DNA from: Hepsetus odoe
Taxonomy: Eukaryota > Chordata > Actinopteri > Characiformes > Hepsetidae
NCBI GenBank assembly: GCA_017165825.1
Contig: CM029387.1
Span: 12,268,798-12,332,797, forward strand
Direction: 5' to 3'
DNA: 64,000 bases
In this document: positions 11,919 to 25,204 of the stretch, piece by piece
Layout of the letters: each line of letters begins with the position of its first letter
How positions within the stretch are numbered: position 1 is the stretch's first letter
The notes under the pieces: generated by a model
What the model was told of the DNA's origin: nothing
Databases searched by the model: none
What the model saw: only the letters and a program-made list of their open reading frames with translations
Made by a program: the position numbers and the translations under genes

Positions 11919-14900
11919 CTAAGGAAGAACACAAAACCCACATTGATTGACAGTTAAAATAAAAATATGAATGAAATAAAATATAATTTATCATTTGTTA
12001 TTGGAAGAAAATAGTTTTTTTAATGAGAGAAAGACGTCAGGCACTCCCCGTACACAATTAATTCTTCCTGCTTGTTGACAATTACCAGAGGAACCTGAGG
12101 AACTTTAATTTAGGTTTTTTTCTCGCTTCATAAAAAATACTTACTTTATACTTAGTTTATTCTGTGATAACTTTTATCCAAATGTTTTTTTATATGGAAA
12201 ATGTCACTTTATTACTGAAAAATTACTGTAGTAGTAAAACAGAAAAATTAAAAAGCACACACAGTGCCTTGCAAAAGTACCCCCCCCCCCCCCCTTTGGA
12301 TTTTTACCAAGTTTGTTACATTCCAACCTGTAATTTGAATGTTTCTTAATCTTATTTACGTGATGAGATGAGAAAAATATATATATATCTAAAATAATTA
12401 AAAAAAAAAGAAAATTGCCATGAAGCCCCTAAAAGGTCCTGGTGCAGCCAATTACCTTAAAAATTCACATAATAAGTGAAATGAAGTCCACCTGTATGCA
12501 ATCCAAGTGTCACATGATGTCTCAGTATAAACACATCTTTTCTGAAAGGCCCCAGAGGATGCAACAACACTAAACAAGAGGCATCGCACCATGAAGACCA
12601 AGGAGCTCTCCAAAAACATCAGGGACAAAGTTGTCAGGGTTGGGATATAAAAAATATTCAAATCTTTGATGATCCCCCAGAGCACCATCAAATCCATCAT
12701 CTTCAAATGGAAAGGATATGGTACCACAACAAACCTGCCAAGAGAGGGCCTACCACCAAAAATCACAGACCAGGCAAGGAGAACATTAATCAGAGAGGCA
12801 GCACAGAGACCAAAGGTAACCCTGAAGGAGTTGCAGAGTTCCACAACAGAAACTGGAGTATGTGTCCACAGGACCACAATAAGCCATACACTCCATAGAG
12901 CTGGGCTTTATGGAAGAGTGCTCTGGTCAGATGAGACTAAAATGAACTTTTTAGCCAGCAAGGAAAATGCTATGTCTGGCACAAACCCAACACATCCCAT
13001 CCAAGAACACCATCGCCACAGTGAATCATGGTGGTGGCAGCATCATGCTGTGGAGATGTTTATCAGCAGCAGGGACTGGGAAACTGGTCCGAGTGGAGTG
13101 GTTTAAGAGGAAACATTTAAATGTGTTGGAATGGCCTAGTCTTAGGCCAGACCTCAATCCAATTGAGAATCTGTGGTCATACTTGAAGATTGCTGTTCAC
13201 AAGTGAAAACCATCCAATATGAAAGAGCTGGAGCAGTTTTACCTTTAGGAATAGGCAAAATCCCAGTGGCAAGCTCATACAGGGGCATACAAGCTCATAC
13301 ATAACCTAGTGGTTAGGAAGTTGGTCCTGGATCAGAAGATTGTGGGTTCAATTCCCTCACCAGTAGGTTGCCCTGAGGTACCCTTGAGCAAGGTACTGTC
13401 CCCGTTACTGCTCCCCGGGTGCTTTCAATAGCTGCCCCCTGCTGCACATGTGTGTATGGGGGAAACACAGAGGTTGCATTTCGTTGTGATGTGTTGTGCT
13501 GCGTTTCACAATAAGAATAGTCCCTTTCACTTCACATAGAGACTTATCCAAAGCTACTTGCAGCTGTAATTGCTGCAAAAGGTGGCTCTACAAAGTACTG
13601 ACTTTAGTTAGAATATAGGTATGCACGCTGAAGTTTTCTGTTATTTTGTCCTATTTGTTGTTTGCTTCGCAATAAAAAAAAAAAAAATGCATCTTCAAAG
13701 TTGAAGCCATGTTCTGTAAATGAAATGGTGCAAACTCTCAAACAATCCATTTTAATTCCAGGTTGTGAGGCAACAAAACATGAAAAATGCCAAGGGGAGG
13801 GATACTTTTGCAAGGCACTGTAGCTTTACATGTTAACGTGATTAGTGTTTTACTAAGAAAAAATAGAAGCCAAAGTATAATACTGAAGATAATCACATGC
13901 TACACTTATGAAACAAGAATAGCTTTTTTTGTAAGACAATCAACCTTAAACATACCAACTGCATGTATTCATTGGTGGTCAACTTTGAAAGAGAAGAGTC
14001 CTCAAAATGGAAAAGGACAAGAACAACAATATTAAAATAATATTCATCACTACATCATTATTACATGAAGTAACCCTCTATATATTGATCATGAAACAAA
14101 TCAATAAATACTTTGATAATACTAAATAAACACTTAACATATAAACACTTAACAATTGTTATAACACATAACATCATTTGATAACCCACATTGCATTATG
14201 CTGAAATAATTTAAATGTAAGAAAATGTAGGCCAACTATGGGTAGGGAATAAATTATTATTATAATGATAAATTATTATTCCTGAGGATTTGTACAAAGT
14301 GAATTTGACAGTGATTCCGAGAAAGTTTGAGAAAGGAGAAGAGGAAATGAGGAACCATAAAGGGTGCAAACCTGATTGGCTGATGCAGATGCGAAGGGAA
14401 CAGTAGTGGCGGACGTGGTTGCTGCTGACACAGCGGCTGGTGAAGCACTGTGCATCATGGGTACTTTTCAGAGGGAAAATCATGTAAGCAAGTGTAGCTA
14501 ACAGGTACACGTGAAATAAAGGGTGCATGAATAGACAAAGGAATTGAAGAGAGAAAGCTTTTCTACACACTGAAATCACCCATGGCAAACAAGGTCTGAG
14601 CTAGTTTGACAAAAACATATTAAAATAGCTAAATAAGAGTGAAGCAGACTAAAGACGTGATTAGCATGGTCTCACTGGTCTCAGCATTCCTTAGTCACAT
14701 TGCTTTTACATTCATAATTTAATTATTCTCATATAGCCTAATATCTTTTGTATGCTGTTAGCTTTATTAGCCATTTTTAGTTGCTTCCGACAAAACGCAT
14801 AAGAGAAAGTTGCCCAAAGTTTAGCAAGCAGTTTAAAGCTTCTGTTTTTAATTTACCACAGGTGGTTTTTTTGTGTAGGGTTAAAAGTAGAAGATTTTAT

Positions 14901-17900
14901 GGCAACTGAATATTTGCAAAATTCAAAAAGTCTTCCTTCTCTTGTTGTTGTTGCTGTATCTGTCAAACATTTGCTCACATGGTAGTATACACTGCAAGAG
15001 GCTAAAAACTTTTTTCTAAAAGAAAACAAAAACAATTTAAAATGTTTAAATTATTATCCTAGATACAAGTTATATGCTTAAGAGCTCCTATTTCTCAGAC
15101 ATGGTTTGATTACATTTGTTTACACATGAAAGCATGTATGATTTATTTTTACACTGAATGTTTTGCTCACAAAATGTGAGCATTGTACAGCATGTCTTTT
15201 TTCTTCAAATTTGTAATATGTTACTTTGTAATTTATTATAAGGATTACCTTAGCTTACAGCAATAAGGTATGCCTGTTAATAGTCCTAAAACTGAGCTAA
15301 GGGTGAGGCCTTCCAATTATTTTAACCAGTTTCCATAGTTTAATCATTATTTTGCAAACTGTCAGCTGTTTGGACATCATGTAAACTTCTGTTAAGACAT
15401 CATGTGAGGTGACACAATAAGAGCTTAATAGAAGTGCAAGAAAATAATAAAGAAATACTAATTTCAATGTAGAAAAGTAAGAAAACGTGAACACAACAGT
15501 GGGGGTTCATAGAACATATGTCCACAGAACATTGCAAATCACCACACTAAGACATCTGACAGTGTTACTTTCCATGATCATTTATGTGTCTCATAAACCA
15601 CCAAAATCAACATTACTCAAAAAGTAGTGGTTGTGGAATCAATTTCCAGATTCATATTTTTTCATGTAGAAACATTTCTTTTAGATCTATTTGTTTGCAT
15701 ACTACTCCAAAGAACTAACAAACTTCTGAGTCAGCTGAGTTTGGTTGATTTTGATGGCATGAGAGCAGTCAGAAGGGAGGAAGCCTAGAGACCTACCCAA
15801 ACTTGCTGAAGGAGTCATGCACAATATTGAGCCTGCCCATCATGCATTGCAGGAAGTGGATTGGAAAAAGGGAGAAGAATCAAAAAAGCCCATCACAAAG
15901 TTGGTCAGATTAAACAGACAACAACAAAAAGGAAGACATAAAAAATAACCAAAAAAAAACAACAAAAAAAAACAAAACACTATAAGGAATCAAAACATTC
16001 ATTAGGACTAATTAATTGCTATACAAGTGTTATCTATATCGGAAAGGCAAGGGGGAAGGAAAACTATAAGTGTGACACTGTGTCACTAGGCCAGATGTGA
16101 TCTCTTAATGATTTGGGGGGGGGTAAAATAGACTTAACAGGGTCTGAACAACCTGAGTCTAAAATGTCTAAACCAATTTGCCGCAGGATGAAGCACTGTC
16201 CAGTGAGCATGGAGGAATTTACTGGAAGATGAGCAGATAAGAAGTTTCTTAAACACCTTGGAATTCACAGAGCAACCACCTTAAGCAGTTACATCATCAT
16301 TTAAGTAAAGAGAGTCAGTCCCTGTAGCAGACATTACATGCCCAAGCCATAATACACCCACCACCATGTTTATCACATAAACTGGTATGCTCTGGATCTA
16401 GGGCAGTTCCTTTTAGTCTCCATACTTTTCTCCTGCCAGAAGATTATGCTTTCCTGCTTCCACATTCAATTTAAGAATGATTCGCTTGTTGCCACCCCTT
16501 CAAAAGATAATCAATGTCATTTATTATATATGTCCATCATTTAAAATGTTGTGGCAGATAAAGGAAAATTGACATGGATATAATTAGCAACTATATTTGC
16601 AAAGAGGTAAATCTACTGGACTGGCAATACCCCAAATGGCTAAAAGAGCATAGAGAAGACATTTAGAGACAGTGTGCCCTCAAGTTTAATGCATTTAGGT
16701 ATGTATTCTAGTTAAAAGATCATGCGAGTCTAAAGTGTGAAGCTGTTTAGCAAGACAAAAATTAGCTTTTAAAACGGTGTTGGCTGGTTTAGTACATAAG
16801 ACTGTAAAGCGCCTCAAGCACTACTTTTACAACTGCTATTACAGTTTTTAGTTATTACATAAATAGGGTGTTATAATGCTGAATTGCCCATATCAAAAGG
16901 ATTCTGGGAGATCCCAATATAGTTCACAAATATAAAAACAAGTCAAATTAAGAAAAATAACATAGAGATCTGGGTCTATGGGTTTCCTATGGGTTTCAAA
17001 AACCTTAAACATGTAAAATTCCTTTGTCATCCGTCAACATGTGTTAAACCAAAGAGCTGGCCTTTCAAATGAGACACTAAGCTATGGACCTCCACAGATA
17101 AAGAAATGGTAATAAAAAGTAAAATTTTGTTGAAATAATTATTAAGAAAGGCTAGGATGACAAAGAAGTTTGAAAAGCAGGAGAAAATTTGCCAGAAAGA
17201 AGGTCCATGAGCAGTCACCTTTCATACTGCCCCCAATGAAAGGTGAGAAGAGTAGTAAGAGATCACTGGTTAAGAACTGTTAAGTTCAGTTAAAACTTAG
17301 GGGTTTCAAATGTCCATGATCAGAAGCTCTCTGGAAACGTTCCGTGAAAGAAACCGTTCCTAAGAATAAGCCACATAATGCAGCACCTCAACTCTGCAAA
17401 AAGTTACTGGAATCATGTGGTGTGTTTAATCATGCACACCATCCTTGTGTAAAAAATGTAAACAAGAGGACAGTATACAAAGAAAAATGCCCACTGTCAA
17501 ACATGATAGTGGATCATTGATGGTTTGGGACCATTCTGTGGCTCTGTGAAAATCAATGGCTTCATGAATTCCACTAAAACATGACCATTGAACTCAAAAT
17601 CTGTCTGGTTCTGATAGATACCAGAAAAGTAGTTGTGAGTGGACCTCTCGGTAATACACTGAACCCAAATACATTTTAAAATTCTGTCAGGAATGGTTAC
17701 AGGAAAGCAACATGAAAATTGCCCTCTCAGCCTCTAGATTTTAATCCTATTAAAACATATGTTATGGACTGAAAAGGGCAGTCCACAAGAATATCAAGGA
17801 ACTAGAATTGTTAAAAAAAAATGGACAAAATGGTGTATGGGCATGCATGTCTTCATGTCTCTTGATTTTTGTACAAATCACTACATGTTTTTTTTTTAAC

Positions 17901-18467
17901 TATTACCATTTCTAAAATACTTTTTTACTTGCCCTGGTGTGAAAGGTCTCATCAGGGGTGACAAAGAACCCTACCTGAAGGAATAAACGCTGCCTGCTGC
18001 TGAAACTGCATGTTGGCCAGAGCTTGTTGGTATTGCAGCATGCCAGCATTGAACATGGTCGTGGCACCATTGGTTTTCTCAAGGGCTGGTCTCTTTGGCA
18101 AAGGAGGCATTACACTGTGAGGGATGCCCTGCTCACCATTAGTGAAAAGTGGAAAGGATAGAATGTACAATAAAAAAGAAGAGAAAATAAACATGAGTTA
18201 TTGTCAGAAAAACATTATAAATTAAAAATGGTAAAAAAACAAAACAAAATAAAAAGTAAATAGCAGGCAAGCAGCAGCCTACACATGACTATGCCACAAG
18301 CAGAAGCAATACTGCCAAATTTGACTAATAAATACATAACAGCAAATATATAGTTTAATACAATATGAACTATATCCACTACTATTCTTACATTGCTAGC
18401 TAAACTGACTCATGAGCAAATTCAGCAAGCATTGCGCTACTAAAAATGTGTTGTGAACAAAGAGGGA

Positions 18468-18515
<48 letters not shown>

Positions 18516-21500
18516 AAGCAACTGAAATAAATTAGAGCTGCACTGCTTTCTCCATGATATCTGTGAAATATGAGACAAAAGTTATTGACATCTCTTGCCC
18601 AGAACCTTTCGTATTTAAATCCTCCAGTTACTCATGCACTATTAAGCTACTGAACATGCATAATAAACATAGATGTTAAAGATGATAAATATACATAGAT
18701 ACTGCACAGACATACAAGAGCTATGGCACACCACAGTTTTGTATTTTTGATACTGTCCTAAAGCTGTAGAAGTAGGCCTTACATGAAGATGATTGTGGCT
18801 CGAAGATCAGATTGTGGCTTTCTTAACCAGAGAATTTTCCCAGGATTTTTACAAAGTTCATATATTTGTTGGTAACCTATAATTCCTTTGTGTCAAGCCC
18901 TTATTTTTTGCATTATTCTAACTGGATTACACTAGAAATAAATACAAGATGGGACATGGTATATGTATTAAGGTCTGAGGGATGGACAATTTAAACATTT
19001 TTGATATCTGATATCTGCTTGTTCATGGTAATTGTTAGAAAATATACTAACAAGAAGGAAATATTAAATATTATAGACAATATATATGATAAAATGGATT
19101 CTATAAACAGGTATGAGCATAATAAAATGAGTATAATAAAAAGTATGAGTGGATGGAATGAGAAAATTGCATAATGATAATATATAATGAAGCATTGTAC
19201 AACATAGTTAAATAATAATACTTTTACAGCTCTATGACATGTTTTATTTATTAAAATAATTATTAAATGACACTTTCCTTTTTTGCTCCAAATTCTGATT
19301 TTGCAAATAATATTAAAGTGAGTTCTGATGTCCATAAATTTGAATGCCAATTTCTATTAGGTTATGATACAGATCAGTGCAATTTCCCACAATCAGCTCA
19401 TCTCAAAAGCTACTAACACAGCAGTAGGAAGAGAACACAAAGTGATAAATAAAAGCAGATAAAAAAGTACTATGCTTGCAAATTATTTTTTGTTAAGACA
19501 CCACAACAAAGCAACATGCCAAGCAAAAAGGTGAAAGGTCATAGTACCAGGTCAAAGGTGGCCTCGAGGGGTCGCTTCAGTGATTTGACAGCCGTCTTAA
19601 TTAGCAGGCAGCGAGCACATGATGGCAATGGGCCAATGGGGTTCAAGCGCATAAACATAAACAGCAAGCAGAGGTGCATCATGGGGGCAGCAGTGCATTT
19701 TGGGTGGGTGAGAAAAAAAACAAATAAAAAACAAATCATTATACAAAGGGGGTATCAGGACTATGACATGCACTGTAATGTCTTTTAGGAAAGTCTACTG
19801 CAGGAGTACATTAATACATAAAGCTTGCTTGAATATCAATATTATAAGGGTGCTGCCAACTATGAGATTTGCTCTCTAATCAGCCTGATACAGTTCATAC
19901 TTGGGAATACAAGGCATGACATAAAAATCAAACACTGTAACAAACCACTTCTTTTTGACTGAATGTGATTTTAACAAGTTCTATTCAGACAAAATTAGCT
20001 TTATATGGTGAGCAGGGGTTATTCTAATCCAATTTGAATAGACCCAGTTGAAGCAGAAATAATTTTAGTTCAAGTGTAATTCATATGGAACTGAACTGGC
20101 CATACAGTGCTGTGAAAAAGTAATTGCATTTTCTGAAATCCTCTATTTTTGTTATTTATAACAAAAAATTATCATTTGTTTTATTTATAATTGTTTATGT
20201 TCACAAGTTATGCTAGTAAAACAGACAGTAGCTGCATCCCAAACAACACACTTTTATACTTCACACACTTCTTTGCTGAGTGCCTGTCCAGCTTTTCTTT
20301 ATTCACCACTTAGCATGGTAGCATGTAATTTGAGATGCATCCACAGTTCACAGTTATCAGTTAGATAATGATTGCTAAATAAAGTTAAAAGGAAAATTAT
20401 CTAGTTAAAGTGAAGATGAATTTTCTGTTTGAAAATGTCTTATCTGATTTTAGATCAGATTTAGAAGATAGCAGCTAGCCAACATTAAGCAGTTATCACT
20501 CATCTTTACTTTGACAATGAAGAATTTTCTGTACTACATCTCTCAAATGGCAACTGCACTGATCTGCACATATAATTACACAAAGCTGTCAACTGCCTGC
20601 TGATGACAGAAACGGGAGGAAATCTCTACAAGATATATGCAGACACTGTTAAAGTGGAGCTATGGGAAAGACTTTGATGTTTTTAGTGGCATATATACTT
20701 CAGTGGGTGCTGCTTAGGGATACATATAAACATACAATTTGTTCTCTTATCTTTGTTTTTTCTTCTGCTGATAGGTGATCTAAATATTTATTTGCTTTGC
20801 AGTCAGAAAATGTACTCACCTGTGCTGTATTTCTAGGGGATTTTGCCCTTTAGAGCTCTGTGCTAGTGACAAATGTGCCTAAGGAAGTTTTTTTAAGGAA
20901 AAGATTTTTGCCCTTCAATATGAATAATTAAAAAATGTAATGTATGTAATGTAATTTTTGAGAGATCAAAATATTAGGGTTAGAATATTTGTGTTACAAT
21001 AAAGAAGAATAAAAGTAAATGCGACTTTTTCACTGCACCATATTTGTATAGGATAATTAACTTTAAGAAGCAATTTTAACATATTTTATTTTCCCAGTCC
21101 TTCTAATTTACAAAAATTGTTTCAGGTTATAGTAGGCATGGTTGGAATGTTAGAATAGGGAACTATGTAAAGTGAAGCTATCAGCGTTTTAATACTTTAT
21201 TAAGTGGTTGATTGAATGACTGAAACAGGACTATTATTATCTCCAGGTTTTTAGAATAATATATTGTATTTGTAATTGGGAATAATACAATATAACCCAG
21301 AAAAGGTTTAAAAACTAATTTTGTCCAAATAGTACTATAGTCTCTGTTCCATTAAAGCAATGGTCACCAACACCCCTCCTGGAGTGCGCCCATGACCTAA
21401 TGCATCTAATTTCTGCTAAAGAAGTTGGATGGGGGGACTGTGGTTGGTATTCTTTACTGAATGGCAGACCCCAGGACCAGGGTTGATGAACATGGCATCA

Positions 21501-24500
21501 GAATATCCATATCACCCCCTAGTGAAGAGTAGTGAATGGGTAAACACATACAACATCATAGAACAGAAAAGGAATCAGTGAACATAAAGACAAAACACAA
21601 TCTAGACTCTAGAGCATATGCTCAAAACATTATTTTAAAAATCAGGTTTTTTTCATGACAAAAGGATTTTGATTTAGAGAGGATTTCGAAAGCATGCCCA
21701 ATACAAACAACCTCTAGTCTTCTGGAAAGGCTTTACAATACATGTTGGAACAAAGCTGTAAAAAGTGATGGAATTTACACAGAAGACCATAAGTTAGGTC
21801 AAGTGATCATGTAGGGCTAAGTAGCCCTGGATCACATACACAATTTCTCATCCAAGGAACTCCATCACTCTGGAGAAACATCACAGTTCAACTGCTCCAT
21901 AACTTAATGCAGGTTGGGGCTTTAAACAAATCTAATCAACTTTAGCCATGGTGACATATGGCTCATGTGGAGCTGCTACTGAGCATAGTATTCTGTAGAC
22001 ATTCTGTGACCTGTGTCAAGAATGAGTAGAATGGACCTTGCTCTCTCTAGACAGTAATATGCTAGATTGAACCATTCCAGCTTGGTAGTATCATGTGTTA
22101 GGACAAACCTAGCTAGCCTAGTAGTAGGCATTGCCTGTGGAAAGCCAACTGAAAGCCTATAAAGCCTAAGAAGATGTTCTTCTTTAGTTTACGGTCTGAA
22201 AACATTAGCATTTACGACACATTTCATGAACTATTAAGTTACTGCCATAGTGCTAGATTCACCCTTTCAGACTCATAAATGCTTAAGTTTGTCGGTAGTT
22301 GACAAAGTTGTCTACAGTCTCTTCACAAACTCAAATTTGGTGATACAAAACACATGAAAAAATTAGGGTGCCTGTGTGTGGAGTGCTTATTTGCACATGT
22401 GTATGTAGTTATGTATGTGAGCAGCTAAATTAACAGTACTCACTATGGCAGCAGTGGCTGTGGCCTGGTTCACCTGGTGCTGTGCTGCTTTGATCTTAGC
22501 CTGCAGATGTGCTGGAGGGTGGAAGTATTTGCACTTGTCTCTGGAGCAGCGACCCTTGATGTAGTCCATACACACAGTCACTGTGTTATCACTGGAGTCA
22601 ATCATGGTGCTATCTGCTGGATGGGCAAACCTGCAATCTGTCTCCCCACGAGAGCAGTTACCACGCTGGTACTCACGACACACCTAATTGTACACACACA
22701 AATATAAAAAGTCAGATATAGGTTAAGTTATTGTTCATAGCTTTCATGTTTGTTAGTATTCTCTTTTTACAACTCAGTGGATAGTCATAGCATGCATACA
22801 GACACTAGGGGACAGCAACACCAAAAACATTCGTTGCTAATGCTGTTTTTGACCTTCATGCTCAATCTCAATCTGACGTCCTCCCCAGTTTGAAAAATCA
22901 CACCTTTACTACAGTACTGGACAAATTTAATTTATTGGGTGTAATAAATTAAAATATACAATTTACTGTACTGGTCACAGATACAGTTGAAATATTATAG
23001 CTGAGCTTGTGACTTTTCCATCTTGAAGAACTTCTCTGCCCAAGTCCCTTTATTCCCTTTTATACCTTTTCTTAAATGCATCCTCTTTGTAAATGCTCAT
23101 CAAATAAAAAGCTTTTTAAAGTCTCTCTCTAATGGCCACGTACCTCAAGGCGGTCAGTGCGCAGTAGTTTCTGGGCAGAAACAGCAGAGGCGGCGGCAGC
23201 AGCAGCATTAGTTGAGGGAACAGGTGCTACACTGGGACTCCCCCCAATCAACACAGGTGCACTGGGCAGAATTTCACCTGGCATCAGCGCTGGAGATACG
23301 GGACTTAGGTATGGGTTAAATGTAGCTGCTGCTGCGGCTGCTGCTGCTGCGCCAGCATTAGCAGTAAGATTTGGTGTGACAGAGAACAAAGGCTGCAGAG
23401 AGAGAAAGACAGAAAGACAGGGGTAGATGACACCACAGACATTATCATCAGCCATATACCAAGTAGCTAGTTTTAAGTCTTACACACAAGAAAACATTAA
23501 ATTTAGTCATCCTGATGACAAAAAAGTGTTCTTTACTTCACTTACCTATTCCAGAATATAATAAAACAAACACTATGCATAAGTCCACCGATCCCAGCCT
23601 ACCAGTAACCCATTTTATGCACCATCTATGCACAGCTTTTATTTCTCAAAAGAAAATGATATCTATATAATACTCGAAGTGAACACACAGTCAGACACTT
23701 TCAACACATTAGCTTGGATTAACCAAAACCCACATTTTGCTGCACAATTTTTTCATCACCAGTAAACGAGCACATGATAATAATCGTTATAATAAAAAAG
23801 ATATTCATTACTTATTGTGGCATTCAATTTACTAAAATTATAAAAAGAATGCCTCACATATAGAAAATGACCAAATCTGGTGGCAGAGAGCTTGCCAAGT
23901 TGAAAGACTTGAAAACCTCAGTTAAAATATATTTTAATGGCGGATCACCGTTGCCAGTGAGTGATCTGTGGTTCAGGGATTTCATCACTGTTTCTCTTTT
24001 AAGAGGTCAGACTGAAAAGGAGCCTCACCATTGGCTGAAGCTGGCTTCCAGGCATGATGGCATTGGCTAGCTGCATCTGCTGAGCAAGCATGGCCATGTT
24101 CTTCTGCTGGATCAGGTTGTTGCGACCATTTATCTCCAACTGTGTCTTCAGGTGGGGAGGCGGATGTAGATACTTGCAGTTTTCTCTGGAACAGCGGCCC
24201 TAGGGGACCAAAAGGTAATGGGAGACAGAAATGAGTGCATTTTTGTGTTTGTTTGTGTGTGTGTGTGTGCTATATTTATAAAGACAGAGAGAGAGAGAGT
24301 GAATGAGAGAGAGAGATCAGTTTCTATCTTTTTACATTTGTAAATAAATGTAATAAACTTTTCTTCATTAGCTGCCTGTTGAAGCAAAAATAATTATTTG
24401 ACAACATTATAAATAAATAAGGTATTTATCTTCATTTTACATGTAAAATCATTTATTTAGAATCGTTGGTGTGTGTGTATTGGTGTGTATATTCATCTGT

Positions 24501-25167
24501 AAACAAACATTTAAACTTTTTTACACAATGATTCTAATATAATCAACAATTCATACCCATTGATTGTAATATAATCAACAATTCATTCACTATGATTCCA
24601 AGCAGAAATACTTGAAATTGTAAAAACATTAAGGAATGAGCTATAGATTTGAAATCTAGGGGTATTTAATCTTATCTCTGAAGCGATGGTGTGGCTGCAG
24701 ATCTTTATTCACACGGAGACAGGGATCAAGAAAATGACTTTATTATCCATGGATTGCCAGACAAAACACAAGAGACTACAAAACCACCATTAACTTAAGG
24801 CTTAGCCTTTGTGAACAAGCCACGCTCTGTTCTGACTCAATGGAACTTAAATAGCCAGCCCCAATGAAGCACACCTGTGCCTTCATGAGCTCAGTCAGAA
24901 CAGAGTGCCCTCTACCGTAACCGAAACAAAACCAAACCGTGACATCAGCAAAGCAGGATAACCCATCACCAATGGTTAAATGACTATTTAGCTCAAACAG
25001 TGGAATCAGTAATGCTTTTTTGAATGGAAATTCTGCAACCACAGCAGACCATTTTTGCTCTATTAAACAAAATGACCACCTTGAAAAAAACTTTCCAGTT
25101 TTATTTAACGTTTTATTTGTCACAGGTGCACATGCAGCAATGTCTTTTTACATGTTTACATGTCATG

Positions 25168-25204
<37 letters not shown>

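Noticed and set aside
12666..13206. Overlapping ORFs that could be taken for genes
   Set aside because: They are frameshifted pieces of a Tc1 transposase inside terminal repeats.
17952..17974. Reading the 154-nt muscleblind exon on into RVLCHP
   Set aside because: The reading crosses a clear donor (gtaggg) and soon stops; the resemblance to the next exon's SILCMTP is coincidental, since the real 36-nt exon is at 15797-15832.
18470..18511. Regular repeats that might suggest a CRISPR or satellite array
   Set aside because: Simple CA microsatellite; no direct repeats with unique spacers were seen anywhere in the window.
23157..23426. Plus-strand ORF opposite coding exon 3
   Set aside because: It is the antisense shadow of the polyalanine-coding exon.
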